Source: JAFGFY01 sp964520425 (lineage in GTDB: Bacteria; Desulfobacterota; DSM-4660; Desulfatiglandales; HGW-15). Taken from it: 23,853 nt of DNA. A program made the position numbers and the translations under genes. The notes below the pieces were generated by a model. It saw only the letters and a program-made list of their open reading frames with translations, had not been told where the DNA came from and searched no databases. Shown here in pieces: positions 15,996 to 23,671 of this stretch. Location of the stretch: positions 1 to 23,853 of the forward strand of contig CAZFMX010000051.1 in the NCBI GenBank assembly GCA_964520425.1, written 5' to 3'. Each line of letters opens with the position of its first letter. The first letter of the stretch is position 1.

Positions 15996-17108
15996 TTAAC
16001 CAGTCTCCGTCACACGAACCAGGGTATTGTCCGTCAGTGTTTCCAGTCCTCGGATGACGACCCGTTCACCCACGGTCAGACCATCGCGAATTTCGACGAT
16101 ATCGTCATCGCCCAACCCCAGGACAACCTCCTTCATGGATACACGCTTTCCCTTGAGAATAAAAACCACCCACTTGCCTCCTCGTTCCGTGACTGCCTCC
16201 CGGGGCACGACCGGCACGTCTTTGCGCTGCTCTTTGATGATGGCCACCTCGATAAACATCCCCGGACGAAGTCGTCCATCAGGATTTTCGACCTCTACCT
16301 CCGCGCGTAACGCCCTTGTAGTGGGATCGATCGTTGGTGCAAGGCGAATCACTTTGCCGGAGAAATTCTTACCCTCCCAAGCGTAATGACGAACACGAAC
16401 AGGAAGCCCCTTTGTTACCCGCGCCACATCCTGACCCACCAGATCCACGTCTGCGATAAGGTGATCCGTAGGCGCGATGCGGGCCACCTCAAAACCCGGT
16501 TTGACAAACTGACCACTGGCAAGAGGCTGATTTTGGTTTTCACGGTCACGCCCCAGCCGAAGGATCACGCCGTCGATGGGGGTGGTCAATTGACTTCGCC
16601 TTTCCTCGTTCAGGCTCCGCTCATACTCAACCCTGGCCTCCTCCAGGTTCGATTTAGCGGTGAGTAATTCGGACTTGCTTCTAAAACCTTCCTCATAGAG
16701 TTTCTTAGTGGATTCATACTCATCCCGGGCAGTCTCAAATCGCTGAAGGTTGGCATCGGTGCGAGCGGCCAACCGGATGTCCTCTCCCGTAATCCTCGCA
16801 ATGACATCGCCTGATTTGACCCGGTCCCCTTCGGCAAAACGTCTTCCCTCACTGTTTTTCGCGAACTCGAGAACACCCCCGGTCTCAACCTCCAGGCTGA
16901 CCATCTTGTTGGCGCGAAGAGTGCCGGTCGCAACGATCCGGTCCTCAACATCGGCCGTTCCCACGTCAGTCACACTAACAGGAACGAGAAATTGGACCTC
17001 ATCCACTGAACGATTTCCATTGCAGTTGGTGATGAGGAAGAGCCCGACGACAATGATGAAAAGCCAAGGGGCCCTGCTATCCCTTTTATTAATCACAACT
17101 CTGTTCAT
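15996..17108 (-). CDS. HlyD/MFP-family periplasmic adaptor of the RND system
   Basis: A 370-residue membrane fusion protein that bridges inner-membrane pumps to the outer membrane channel. An N-terminal hydrophobic segment (about 14-28) ends in Cys29, which may be lipidated although LITNC is a poor lipobox because of Asn at -1. Then come a barrel-sandwich (lipoyl-like) half GGVLEFAKN...GDRVKSGDVIARI, a coiled-coil hairpin (about 100-175), the second lipoyl half TTPIDGVILRLG, and beta-barrel and membrane-proximal parts (GRLRPGMFIEVAI, VPREAVTERGG). I chose the ATG at 17108 because AAGGAG precedes it by 5 nt; an in-frame ATG 30 bp upstream lacks such a site. It is the only adaptor in the cluster and sits just before RND1. 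Confidence 0.92.
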   Translation of the reverse strand: MNRVVINKRDSRAPWLFIIVVGLFLITNCNGNRSVDEVQFLVPVSVTDVGTADVEDRIVATGTLRANKMVSLEVETGGVLEFAKNSEGRRFAEGDRVKSGDVIARITGEDIRLAARTDANLQRFETARDEYESTKKLYEEGFRSKSELLTAKSNLEEARVEYERSLNEERRSQLTTPIDGVILRLGRDRENQNQPLASGQFVKPGFEVARIAPTDHLIADVDLVGQDVARVTKGLPVRVRHYAWEGKNFSGKVIRLAPTIDPTTRALRAEVEVENPDGRLRPGMFIEVAIIKEQRKDVPVVPREAVTERGGKWVVFILKGKRVSMKEVVLGLGDDDIVEIRDGLTVGERVVIRGLETLTDNTLVRVTETG

Positions 17109-17187
17109 GTGTTCTCCTTGTCTCTGGCAAATCATCATCCATGATGTGCCATCATTCCACTTAAGCCTCAGATCTTCTAAAAGAATA

Positions 17188-17219
17188 CTTGAACCCTTGC
17201 ATCCTAGAATCCTGGAACC
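17188..17219. repeat. Degenerate 8-bp tandem repeat
   Basis: Four successive octamers, CTTGAACC, CTTGCATC, CTAGAATC and CTGGAACC, lie in the 123-bp gap between the permease fusion and the adaptor gene. It looks like a small decayed simple repeat; no function is evident. Confidence 0.5.
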
Positions 17220-17231
17220 CTATCTTTCCCT

Positions 17232-20200
17232 TCAATCCCCCGCCAAAGGCAGCCAGCGTATGGCATCAGCCACAACAAACTGTCCGTTCGTTTTGTTCGA
17301 CAGGCTCACAGAGATCTCTCCTTCAGGTATTTCAAAATTCCCCACAACATTCCATTGTGCCTGCGAAGCTGCATCTGAATCGAACTTCATCTCATGCTGA
17401 TCCCCATTACTGTCTGTTATTAATAGGTTCCAGGTTCCCCATCTTCTGCCCGGAAACGCATTGTACTTAGGGAGTATATATACTTCAAGATCCCATGATC
17501 CGGAATGAGGGACTTTTGTAGTAAACACTGCCTTCTTATCTCCATTCCCTGCTCTTACCGCGGCCAGCGTATGCCTGTATTTACCCCAACTTCCTACTGT
17601 AGCAAGCCGGGACCATGCCGGCGGTATCCTATATTGATTTGTAACCGGCAATCCCTGATCCGTTACTTCGGATTCATCAGCTCTTCCGCTCAACCTGAAT
17701 CCTTTGCCATTCTTTTCCTCTATAATACTAAAGCCAGGGTCCAGATCATCGACAACAATAAAGTCTTCTTTGGGTAAAGCCCAGGGTATTTCTTCAAAAC
17801 CTTCAATGGCCTCCTTGTCTTCGATTTTATCCAGGTCCATGACCCTTAGGGGAACCCGGACTATAGACCTGTTAAGGGAGAGGTATGGGTTCAGAAAGAC
17901 CTGGGACGGTGTTCGGGATAATACGGTTCCAAACTGTAGAGCACTCTTTCCTGAAAGCCGGAGGGGTTCACTTTGCGCGTAGCTGCCTTGGCCGCCGTCT
18001 TCCCCTTGAAAATAATATCCCAATGCGAACAAACCAGACGTTGTTTCATCATTACGAACGGGAAACAACAGTTGATAGCGTGGGCTGCCGTCATCTGAAT
18101 CCGGCAGGCGATACAGTTTGGCTTCGGGACAGACGAAACCGGGTAGTTCCGTACTGTTGAACCAGTCATCAAAGTATTCCGACATATCCTGCCCCAAAAC
18201 GTCGCATGCCTCTTTTACATCGGTAAGAGAATATGATTTTCCCTTGTGTCCTCCGCGAATCATGGAAAGAAGCCTTCCGGCCTTCTCCTGTCCCAGGATA
18301 TCCATCATAGACCGTGAAATGGCATTACCTTTAAGGGTAATCACACCAACCATCCGCTCGGGGTCATCCCATGGATTCATATCTCTAAGGGAAACACCCA
18401 GTACCTTCTCCCATATTTCCGGGCGGGAGGTGAAGTTACTGATCAGTTGATCTGAAATAGTTGCTTCTATACCGGCACTCCTTACCGTAAAGTAAGTGTT
18501 AAGCGTTGTATTGGTAATCTCGTTGATATCTCTATTTAAGAGGTAGGCTGAAAAAAATCCCCTTGACCCGGTTACCAGCACTGAGGACAGGTCTTCCATG
18601 ACATAATTCAAGGCCAGACCTTCCGGCCCGCTGGCGCTTGTCTGATAATTGAAAAAGTTTTTGGCAGATCCGGAGATAATATTGCCGCCTAAAAAATCAT
18701 TCATAAAAAAGGAGCGTAATCTCTCCCATTTTGCCTCGACAATACCCCCTTCCCTGTCCTTAAAATCTTCAGGTTTGCGAAAAGCCGAATCAAAGCGTGC
18801 TGTGGGGAAACCCATCTCTCTCATAAGCAGCATTCCGGGAGGTGCCAGTGCCGTATCCATGCGCCATCCTCCTTCATAGCTCCTTAAAAGGTTGGGAACC
18901 TCCACAAGGGTCAACGCGTCATATGGGTAGTCAAGGCCATAGCCTTTTGCCACTTCAAGGCGATCTTCGATCCATGATCGGATCTTTTCACCTGTATCAG
19001 CCATCACTTTCAGGTTCTTAAGGTGCTCCTTGTGGATCAGCACTTCAAACAACACTCCGTCGATTTCCACTGACCTGCTTTCAAATCGGGAGGCAACCAG
19101 GGCTACGGAAGGGACACATGCTGATGGTGAAAAACGGAATTGTTCCCCTTGGGTATTATTCTCTACTTTTACTCGTCTTCCGGGTCCTGCGATGAGCCAT
19201 CCTTCCGGCAGGTCCACAAGCAAATCCACATTGAAGAAATCTACGGCCTGTTTGTTCGGATCATGACGATTCACCTCCGGACCGGATGTCGGCAGCCAGC
19301 GTATCCCCGGCGTTAAGGCGACAAACTTAGAATCAAAGATCATCGATTCATAACCTAACAAGGGAAGGGTTCCGCTCGTTCCGCTTCTGCCAAGAGCCTT
19401 TTCGGTTTCAGGTCTGAAGGCACTTTCAAGATAGGCAAAACGTGGATCAGGCAAACCTTTGATGACGAGATGAACCGTTGTTTCCTCTCCTTTTTCCAGT
19501 TCTTGAGGAAACTCAATTTCGAGCAAGCCCTTTTCCTGTTTAATGTTTAAGGGCTGATTCGCCGCGTCCAGTGCTTTTTTCACCTTCTGTCCCGGATTAA
19601 GGGTAAAAAGGACGTTTTTTAAAGGGGTTTGATCCGGTGCACGGAATGTAAGATCCAGATCAAGGTCGAGTTCCTTGCCCGGATTGATCGTGACTCTTCC
19701 GGTAATGGTCTGAATGTCCGGGACAGGTTCCCCCGCATGAGATCTGTGGAAATCATTCCAAGTCTCAACGATTTTTACATCTCCTGACCTTTGTTGATAA
19801 ACATAACCCATTAATAACAATGCCAGGACTATAATTCCTATTCCCATCCCAGCGTACTTTGCCCGGGAACCCCCATCGAGGCGCGGATGAACAGCCGCGC
19901 TGAGACCGAGAATACCGAAAGCCGCGACCAACACGGCGAGCCTTTGTAACCAAGCCACCGGTTCAGTCATGTTCGATGCGATATCAGTCGGAAAGTCTGA
20001 ACCGAATGCCCCGAGATAGTCGATCGTCGTAGCATAGAGTATGGGGAGCATGTTCACGGAAGCATATATACTACCCCCCAAGATTATGAGTATAAATACG
20101 GCCGCGACAAGCCTGTTCCGTGTCAGTAGTGTCAGAAGAAAGGTCAGTGAGATAGCAAAAGCCAGGGCCGGAAGTGACATCTTAAAAATCATGAAAACAA

Positions 20201-20666
20201 GAGAGACGGGTTCTACGGGTTGACCAATCGGAGAACCGACGGCAACCAGGAGGTATCCAAGACCCTCAAGCAGAACGCCAAGCACGAGAACGGGGATCCA
20301 AGATGGTATCAATATCCCTAAAAAGCGTCCCATTACCAGTTCAAGATTGGTATATGGCCTTGAATCCAGGACCTCATTCATCCTTTCTTTCTGGTCGCGG
20401 GCTCGCACGTCAAATGAAAGAAAAACCGCTCCCGCGGTATAGAATACCAGATAATACAAGCCGGAAACACTGACAAGGAAACGGGGGCAGATCATCCCTA
20501 CGGTTCCTGAATAGGATGAGAAAAGACCGTGGAGAGTCGCTAAATAAAAATAATAGATAAGGGCGATGAGGAAACCGATACTCAGAAATATCCAATAACG
20601 GACAAGACGTCTGGTCACGCGTGTCTCAGCCCTGGCTATAGCCATTATTTTTTCCATTTGGATCAT
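17232..20666 (-). CDS. ABC-2 permease fused to an M1-peptidase-like domain and a golvesin-like C-terminal domain
   Basis: A 1144-residue fusion. Residues 1 to about 290 are an ABC-2 permease with six to seven helices (first RYWIFLSIGFLIALIYYFYL, last GIGIIVLALLLMGYVY) and the coupling stretch DQKERMNEVLDSRPYTNLELVMG. A large periplasmic part follows, beginning with a beta-rich region and continuing as an M1 (aminopeptidase N-like) fold. The zinc motif HEXXH is absent: FFMND occupies the expected place at 653-657, although a downstream PEGLAL resembles the family's third-ligand helix. Peptidase activity is therefore unlikely. Residues 971-1144 (VVDDLDPGFS ... VVADAIRWLPL) match the golvesin/Xly carbohydrate-binding-like domain pattern. 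The start codon overlaps the ATPase stop (ATGA), so the two products form one ABC transporter. Substrate unknown. Confidence 0.85.
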   Translation of the reverse strand: MIQMEKIMAIARAETRVTRRLVRYWIFLSIGFLIALIYYFYLATLHGLFSSYSGTVGMICPRFLVSVSGLYYLVFYTAGAVFLSFDVRARDQKERMNEVLDSRPYTNLELVMGRFLGILIPSWIPVLVLGVLLEGLGYLLVAVGSPIGQPVEPVSLVFMIFKMSLPALAFAISLTFLLTLLTRNRLVAAVFILIILGGSIYASVNMLPILYATTIDYLGAFGSDFPTDIASNMTEPVAWLQRLAVLVAAFGILGLSAAVHPRLDGGSRAKYAGMGIGIIVLALLLMGYVYQQRSGDVKIVETWNDFHRSHAGEPVPDIQTITGRVTINPGKELDLDLDLTFRAPDQTPLKNVLFTLNPGQKVKKALDAANQPLNIKQEKGLLEIEFPQELEKGEETTVHLVIKGLPDPRFAYLESAFRPETEKALGRSGTSGTLPLLGYESMIFDSKFVALTPGIRWLPTSGPEVNRHDPNKQAVDFFNVDLLVDLPEGWLIAGPGRRVKVENNTQGEQFRFSPSACVPSVALVASRFESRSVEIDGVLFEVLIHKEHLKNLKVMADTGEKIRSWIEDRLEVAKGYGLDYPYDALTLVEVPNLLRSYEGGWRMDTALAPPGMLLMREMGFPTARFDSAFRKPEDFKDREGGIVEAKWERLRSFFMNDFLGGNIISGSAKNFFNYQTSASGPEGLALNYVMEDLSSVLVTGSRGFFSAYLLNRDINEITNTTLNTYFTVRSAGIEATISDQLISNFTSRPEIWEKVLGVSLRDMNPWDDPERMVGVITLKGNAISRSMMDILGQEKAGRLLSMIRGGHKGKSYSLTDVKEACDVLGQDMSEYFDDWFNSTELPGFVCPEAKLYRLPDSDDGSPRYQLLFPVRNDETTSGLFALGYYFQGEDGGQGSYAQSEPLRLSGKSALQFGTVLSRTPSQVFLNPYLSLNRSIVRVPLRVMDLDKIEDKEAIEGFEEIPWALPKEDFIVVDDLDPGFSIIEEKNGKGFRLSGRADESEVTDQGLPVTNQYRIPPAWSRLATVGSWGKYRHTLAAVRAGNGDKKAVFTTKVPHSGSWDLEVYILPKYNAFPGRRWGTWNLLITDSNGDQHEMKFDSDAASQAQWNVVGNFEIPEGEISVSLSNKTNGQFVVADAIRWLPLAGD

Positions 20667-21598
20667 GACGAAAGCTCCTTCCGGCTTGCTTCTTCTATGC
20701 GTCCGCGGGCCGCCATAAAGGCCAGATAGGCCTCTTCCAGGTTTGGATTATCCACAGGCTTCGCGCCTGCGGGAAGACCGCCATTACTAGAAACCGCCCG
20801 TATCAAGACTTCATTCCCTTTCTCTTCACGGGAGACCACTTCCAAATCAGCCGTGACTTCTGCCTCATCATTGAGGGATACGCGTATTTCAAAGACCGAA
20901 CCCTTGGCGCGATTTATTAATTCTGTAGGGCTGCCTCTGAACTCCACCTTACCGTGATCGATCAAGGCCATATCGGAACAGCCCGAGCCCAGGTCCGCGA
21001 CAATATGGGTGGAAAGTATGATAATGCGATCCTGCCCCAGTTTGGCCATGAGTTGGCGAAAGTGGAGGCGCTCTTCAGGGTCCAGACCCACCGTGGGTTC
21101 GTCCACGACCAGGACCCTTGGCTCATGTATCAGGGCCTGAGCCACACCAAGTCTGCGAACCATACCGCCTGAGAGCTTCTTAACCTTTCTATCCGCCACA
21201 TCGTCAAGCCCTACCAACTCCAGGACTTCAAAGACGCGCTCCTGACGAGATGCCTTTTCATGAAGTCCGGAGAGGGAAGCCAAGGTATCCAGGACTTCCT
21301 CTACCCGATGAAGCCGCCAGGCGTTGAACTCCTGGGGTAAATAGCCGAGAAGTGTCCGCACGTTCCGGCGTTCCCGTATCACATCAAAGCCCCCCACAGT
21401 GACCTGCCCTTCTGTAGGGACAAGAAGAGTGCAGATAATACGCATCAAGGTGCTCTTACCCGCCCCATTTGGTCCGAGCATGCCGAATAGACCTTTACCT
21501 ATTCTCAGGTCTATGCCATCCAACGCGACCGTGTTGCCCTTATAGACATGCCGCACACCTTGTATGACAATATCTCCCTCATATGTATTCTGATCCAT
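20663..21598 (-). CDS. ABC transporter ATPase subunit (ABC-2 export type)
   Basis: A 311-residue ATPase, first gene of the export cluster. A-loop Tyr19 (HVYKGN), Walker A GPNGAGKST at 42-50, Q-loop YLPQEFN, signature LSGGM, Walker B VLVVDEPT, D-loop GLDP and H-loop STHIV are all present. About 90 C-terminal residues (VFEIRVSL ... NLEEAYLAFMA) form the accessory domain seen in bacterial ABC-2 export ATPases. The same tail architecture occurs in the ATPase fused to RND2 (VWEMRIGP ... NLQDGYLQLVG), so the two are paralogues. AGGAGG lies 4 nt before the ATG. Its stop overlaps the start of the permease fusion by ATGA, which marks that protein as its membrane partner. Confidence 0.95.
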   Translation of the reverse strand: MDQNTYEGDIVIQGVRHVYKGNTVALDGIDLRIGKGLFGMLGPNGAGKSTLMRIICTLLVPTEGQVTVGGFDVIRERRNVRTLLGYLPQEFNAWRLHRVEEVLDTLASLSGLHEKASRQERVFEVLELVGLDDVADRKVKKLSGGMVRRLGVAQALIHEPRVLVVDEPTVGLDPEERLHFRQLMAKLGQDRIIILSTHIVADLGSGCSDMALIDHGKVEFRGSPTELINRAKGSVFEIRVSLNDEAEVTADLEVVSREEKGNEVLIRAVSSNGGLPAGAKPVDNPNLEEAYLAFMAARGRIEEASRKELSS

Positions 21599-22075
21599 AG
21601 GACCTCCTATCTGTCTCCTTCAAATGGCGTCGGAGTGTGTTTAGCAGTCTTCTTTTAAAATGTCCAGAATAACATTGGATTAAGTATCTATTTGATAAAA
21701 ATAGGTTTGTTATAAATCTATTACCTTAAATAGTATACGCACACATCCATAAAAGGTTTCCGATTTCTTTAAAAATAGCCATTTTTTTAATTAATTACAC
21801 GGCTGAAATACTATTGATCTAGTATCGAATTTCGGGTTTGTATTTAGGACATGGAAAGAGCAGGAATTGTGCCAAATAGCCGCAACACAAATAATATAGT
21901 TATTTCAATAAGTTAAATAGTTAACAGAAATAGAGCTCTATGAGCAATTAGCCTATACATGGTCCGTTATGCCTATCAATGGCATTTTCTGCTACAAATT
22001 CATGATTTCACTATGTATCAAACCTAAAAGATACAAAGATAGACACAATCCATACGTTCATACCCGAAGCAATGT
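21599..22075. other. AT-rich regulatory region upstream of the export operon
   Basis: About 480 bp with no supportable gene, clearly more AT-rich than the operon. It holds a sigma-54-like promoter pointing at the operon. Upstream of that lies a short inverted repeat ATGCC-N7-GGCAT near 21970, which could be a regulator site, though half-sites this short occur by chance. A TATACT hexamer near 21734 on the minus strand lacks a convincing -35 box. Confidence 0.5.
21859..21875 (-). promoter_or_regulatory. Candidate sigma-54 promoter of the export operon
   Basis: On the minus strand TTGGCAC is followed by AATTC and CTGCT, giving the invariant GG and GC exactly ten bases apart. The -24 element is a perfect match to the RpoN consensus and the -12 element has one deviation. 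Transcription would start near 21848, leaving a leader of about 250 nt before the ATPase ATG at 21598. If real, the operon needs an enhancer-binding activator, whose gene is not in this window. Confidence 0.5.
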
Positions 22076-22107
22076 AAAGGGGGACATCCTTAAATAATCC
22101 AATAACT
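22076..22107. repeat. Left 32-bp inverted repeat of the transposon
   Basis: Begins AAAGGGGGACATCC and ends AATAACT. It pairs with 23149-23180 at 31 of 32 positions and overlaps the first base of the transposase stop triplet. Confidence 0.9.
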
Positions 22108-23114
22108 CACATTTCTAGTTGATAATCCCCCTCTTTTGATACTTTCTCTCCTCTTTGAACAGCGTAACTTACTGCTGAGACTGTCATACCAAGCTTCTTT
22201 GCCAGTTCTGCCATAGTAATACCGATTTCCATCGCACACCAATAACAGAGTAAATCTCTGGCCTCCACCCTGCCCTTCTGTCTTCCTCTGCCTGTTATGT
22301 AATCCTTTTCAAGATCAAATATTGAAGATACCCTTTCAAGGATCTTTTCAAAATCATACCCCAGTTTCTTGAGTCGTAGTTTCCGTTCAAACTTCTCGTC
22401 CGATTCAGAAAGCACACCCAAAACAAAATCGCTCTCACCCAATATGCGTTGGTCGCTTTTAATTCGATCTTGCCCAGTCAATCGCATCTTCTTGATCTCT
22501 TCCCAACCACCTATACTCCTGATCAAACCACCTCCCACAAGCTCCGGACGTCTTCCTAATTCAATACCCGTCTTGACATAGGATCGATAATTTCTCCGAG
22601 CTTCAGAAGTCCCTTTTCCAAATAAGCCTAAAAGGTATTCCGTATCCTGCCATTCTCTCTTCTTTTTGCCCATTAATGCGCTATGCCCACTGTACGCATA
22701 TCGATCCAATTCCTTCAAATCACCTACGATCTTTGCCCGTAATGGGTTCAAATGGATATACCGCACTAATTCCAGTAAATAGGCATCTTCCTCACATATG
22801 ATGGATTTATATCTGTTTTGGAAAAGCTGACCATGACGTCTGTGTCGTCTGTTGTAGGAGACTGCATAACCAGTAAGTAACCTTCGCATTAGGTTGGAGA
22901 TTCCAGATTGGCCGCTTCTAAAAAGAAAATGGGCATGATTCGTCATAAACGCCCATGCGTAGCACTTCGTCTTTGTTTTAGGCAGAAGAACAGATAGCCG
23001 TTCAATAAAGTCCTCTCGGTCTTTATCATCATTAAATATCTTCCGGCGCTCTATTCCTCTGATGATGATATGATGTAAAAGGCCGGGCGTATCAAGTCTG
23101 GACATCCTAGGCAT
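22107..23114 (-). CDS. Y1-family (REP-associated) transposase with C-terminal HTH
   Basis: A 335-residue single-strand DNA transposase of the IS200-like/RAYT group. From the ATG at 23114 the protein begins MPRMSRLDTPGLLHHIIIRG, a typical family start. The metal-binding HUH motif is His60-Ala-His62 in MTNHAHFLF, and the likely nucleophile is Tyr83 in TGYAVSYNRRHRRHGQLFQNRYKS, followed by the conserved LLELVRYIHLNPLRAKIV. The C-terminus (ITMAELAKKLGMTVSAVSYAVQRG) looks like a DnaA/HTH-type DNA-binding helix pair, as in long RAYTs. A longer frame from GTG at 23129 exists but begins before the predicted transcription start. The gene is intact. It lies just upstream of the export operon and could have inserted there recently. 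Confidence 0.92.
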   Translation of the reverse strand: MPRMSRLDTPGLLHHIIIRGIERRKIFNDDKDREDFIERLSVLLPKTKTKCYAWAFMTNHAHFLFRSGQSGISNLMRRLLTGYAVSYNRRHRRHGQLFQNRYKSIICEEDAYLLELVRYIHLNPLRAKIVGDLKELDRYAYSGHSALMGKKKREWQDTEYLLGLFGKGTSEARRNYRSYVKTGIELGRRPELVGGGLIRSIGGWEEIKKMRLTGQDRIKSDQRILGESDFVLGVLSESDEKFERKLRLKKLGYDFEKILERVSSIFDLEKDYITGRGRQKGRVEARDLLCYWCAMEIGITMAELAKKLGMTVSAVSYAVQRGEKVSKEGDYQLEM

Positions 23115-23120
23115 ACCCCA

Positions 23121-23149
23121 AATATACACCCGAAATGCTTACATGTCAA
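23121..23149 (-). promoter_or_regulatory. Sigma-70-type promoter of the transposase
   Basis: On the minus strand TTGACA (23149-23144) and TATATT (23126-23121) are separated by exactly 17 bp: a perfect -35 and a 5-of-6 -10. Start of transcription would fall near 23114, at or next to the ATG, so the message would be leaderless or start at the ATG at 23105. The -35 box touches the inner end of the right inverted repeat. Confidence 0.6.
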
Positions 23150-23180
23150 GTTATTGGATTATTTAAGGACGTCCCCCTTT
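23149..23180. repeat. Right 32-bp inverted repeat of the transposon
   Basis: Starts AGTTATTGGATT and ends GACGTCCCCCTTT. It is the inverted counterpart of 22076-22107 with one difference, and contains the 8-bp palindrome GGACGTCC. Confidence 0.9.
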
Positions 23181-23482
23181 TCTCTTTTCACATACTTCCA
23201 TAAGCCGGTCTTTTGAGCAGTAATTATATCTGATTTTGCCTTAAAAATCAATAATATAATGATATATTTCTCAAAGATCAGCCTATTTGAACTTGACTAT
23301 CACTTCGCAATCCCAAATAATAATCCAGTAGCATAAGAAACTTGCAGCGAGGAAAACATCAACTGGGAAGACATCCGCCAGGATGTATAGTATGGTACTC
23401 CCCAACCACTCAACAAAAATGTACTCTTGAAACCGTATACTCTCTTCTTAAAGTTAATGAGAGATAAACAGGGAGACATAAT
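23181..23482. other. Non-coding stretch before the toxin-antitoxin pair
   Basis: About 300 bp of AT-rich DNA between the transposon end and the antitoxin start. It should contain the toxin-antitoxin promoter and operator, but I cannot identify them with confidence. A minus-strand frame here gives no recognisable protein. Confidence 0.5.
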
Positions 23483-23671
23483 ATGCAAACAGAAAATATC
23501 AAGCAAGAAGCTCATCGTCTTTTGGAAAACCTACCAGATCACGCGACATGGGAAGATCTGATCTATCAGATCTATGTCCGAGAGTCCATTGAAGCGGGGA
23601 TCAAAGACAGCGATGAAGGGCGAACAGTGGATATCAAGGAAGTGAGAAAAAGATTCGGATTGTCGGCATGA
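23483..23671 (+). CDS. ParD/RelB-like antitoxin
   Basis: A 62-residue acidic protein typical in size for the antitoxin of a ParE/RelE system. The C-terminal part (VRESIEAGIKDSDEGRTVDIKEVRKRFGL) has the recurring E-x-G-I-x-D-x-x-x-G-R-x-V pattern of antitoxins that wrap and block ParE toxins. The N-terminus (MQTENIKQEAHRLLENLP) precedes TWEDLIYQIYVRE, probably the dimerising or DNA-binding part. GGGAG lies 7 nt before the ATG. Its stop codon overlaps the start of the downstream toxin (ATGA), the usual coupling of such pairs. Likely autorepressed, as related systems are, but no operator was identified. Confidence 0.8.
   Translation: MQTENIKQEAHRLLENLPDHATWEDLIYQIYVRESIEAGIKDSDEGRTVDIKEVRKRFGLSA

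Larger units (their letters stand above)
22076..23180 (-). mobile_element. IS200/IS605-like (RAYT-type) transposon unit with 32-bp inverted repeats
   Basis: The transposase gene is bounded by arms at 22076-22107 and 23149-23180 that are exact inverted copies apart from one position (31 of 32). Each arm starts AAAGGGGGAC and ends CCAATAACT on its inner side. The right arm contains the palindrome GGACGTCC; the left has GGACATCC. The left arm overlaps the transposase stop codon. The 1105-bp unit carries no passenger gene. I saw no obvious target-site duplication at its edges, which agrees with the single-strand mechanism of Y1 transposases. Confidence 0.85.

Noticed and set aside
18690..18720. 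An active zinc site in the M1-like domain
   Set aside because: No HEXXH is present in the 1144-residue protein; the aligned place reads FFMND.
21720..21760. Sigma-70 promoter with TATACT -10 box for the export operon
   Set aside because: No acceptable -35 hexamer at 16-18 bp; the sigma-54-like site fits better.
23300..23515. A 71-codon minus-strand frame overlapping the antitoxin
   Set aside because: No recognisable protein, overlaps the well-supported antitoxin start and its ribosome binding site.
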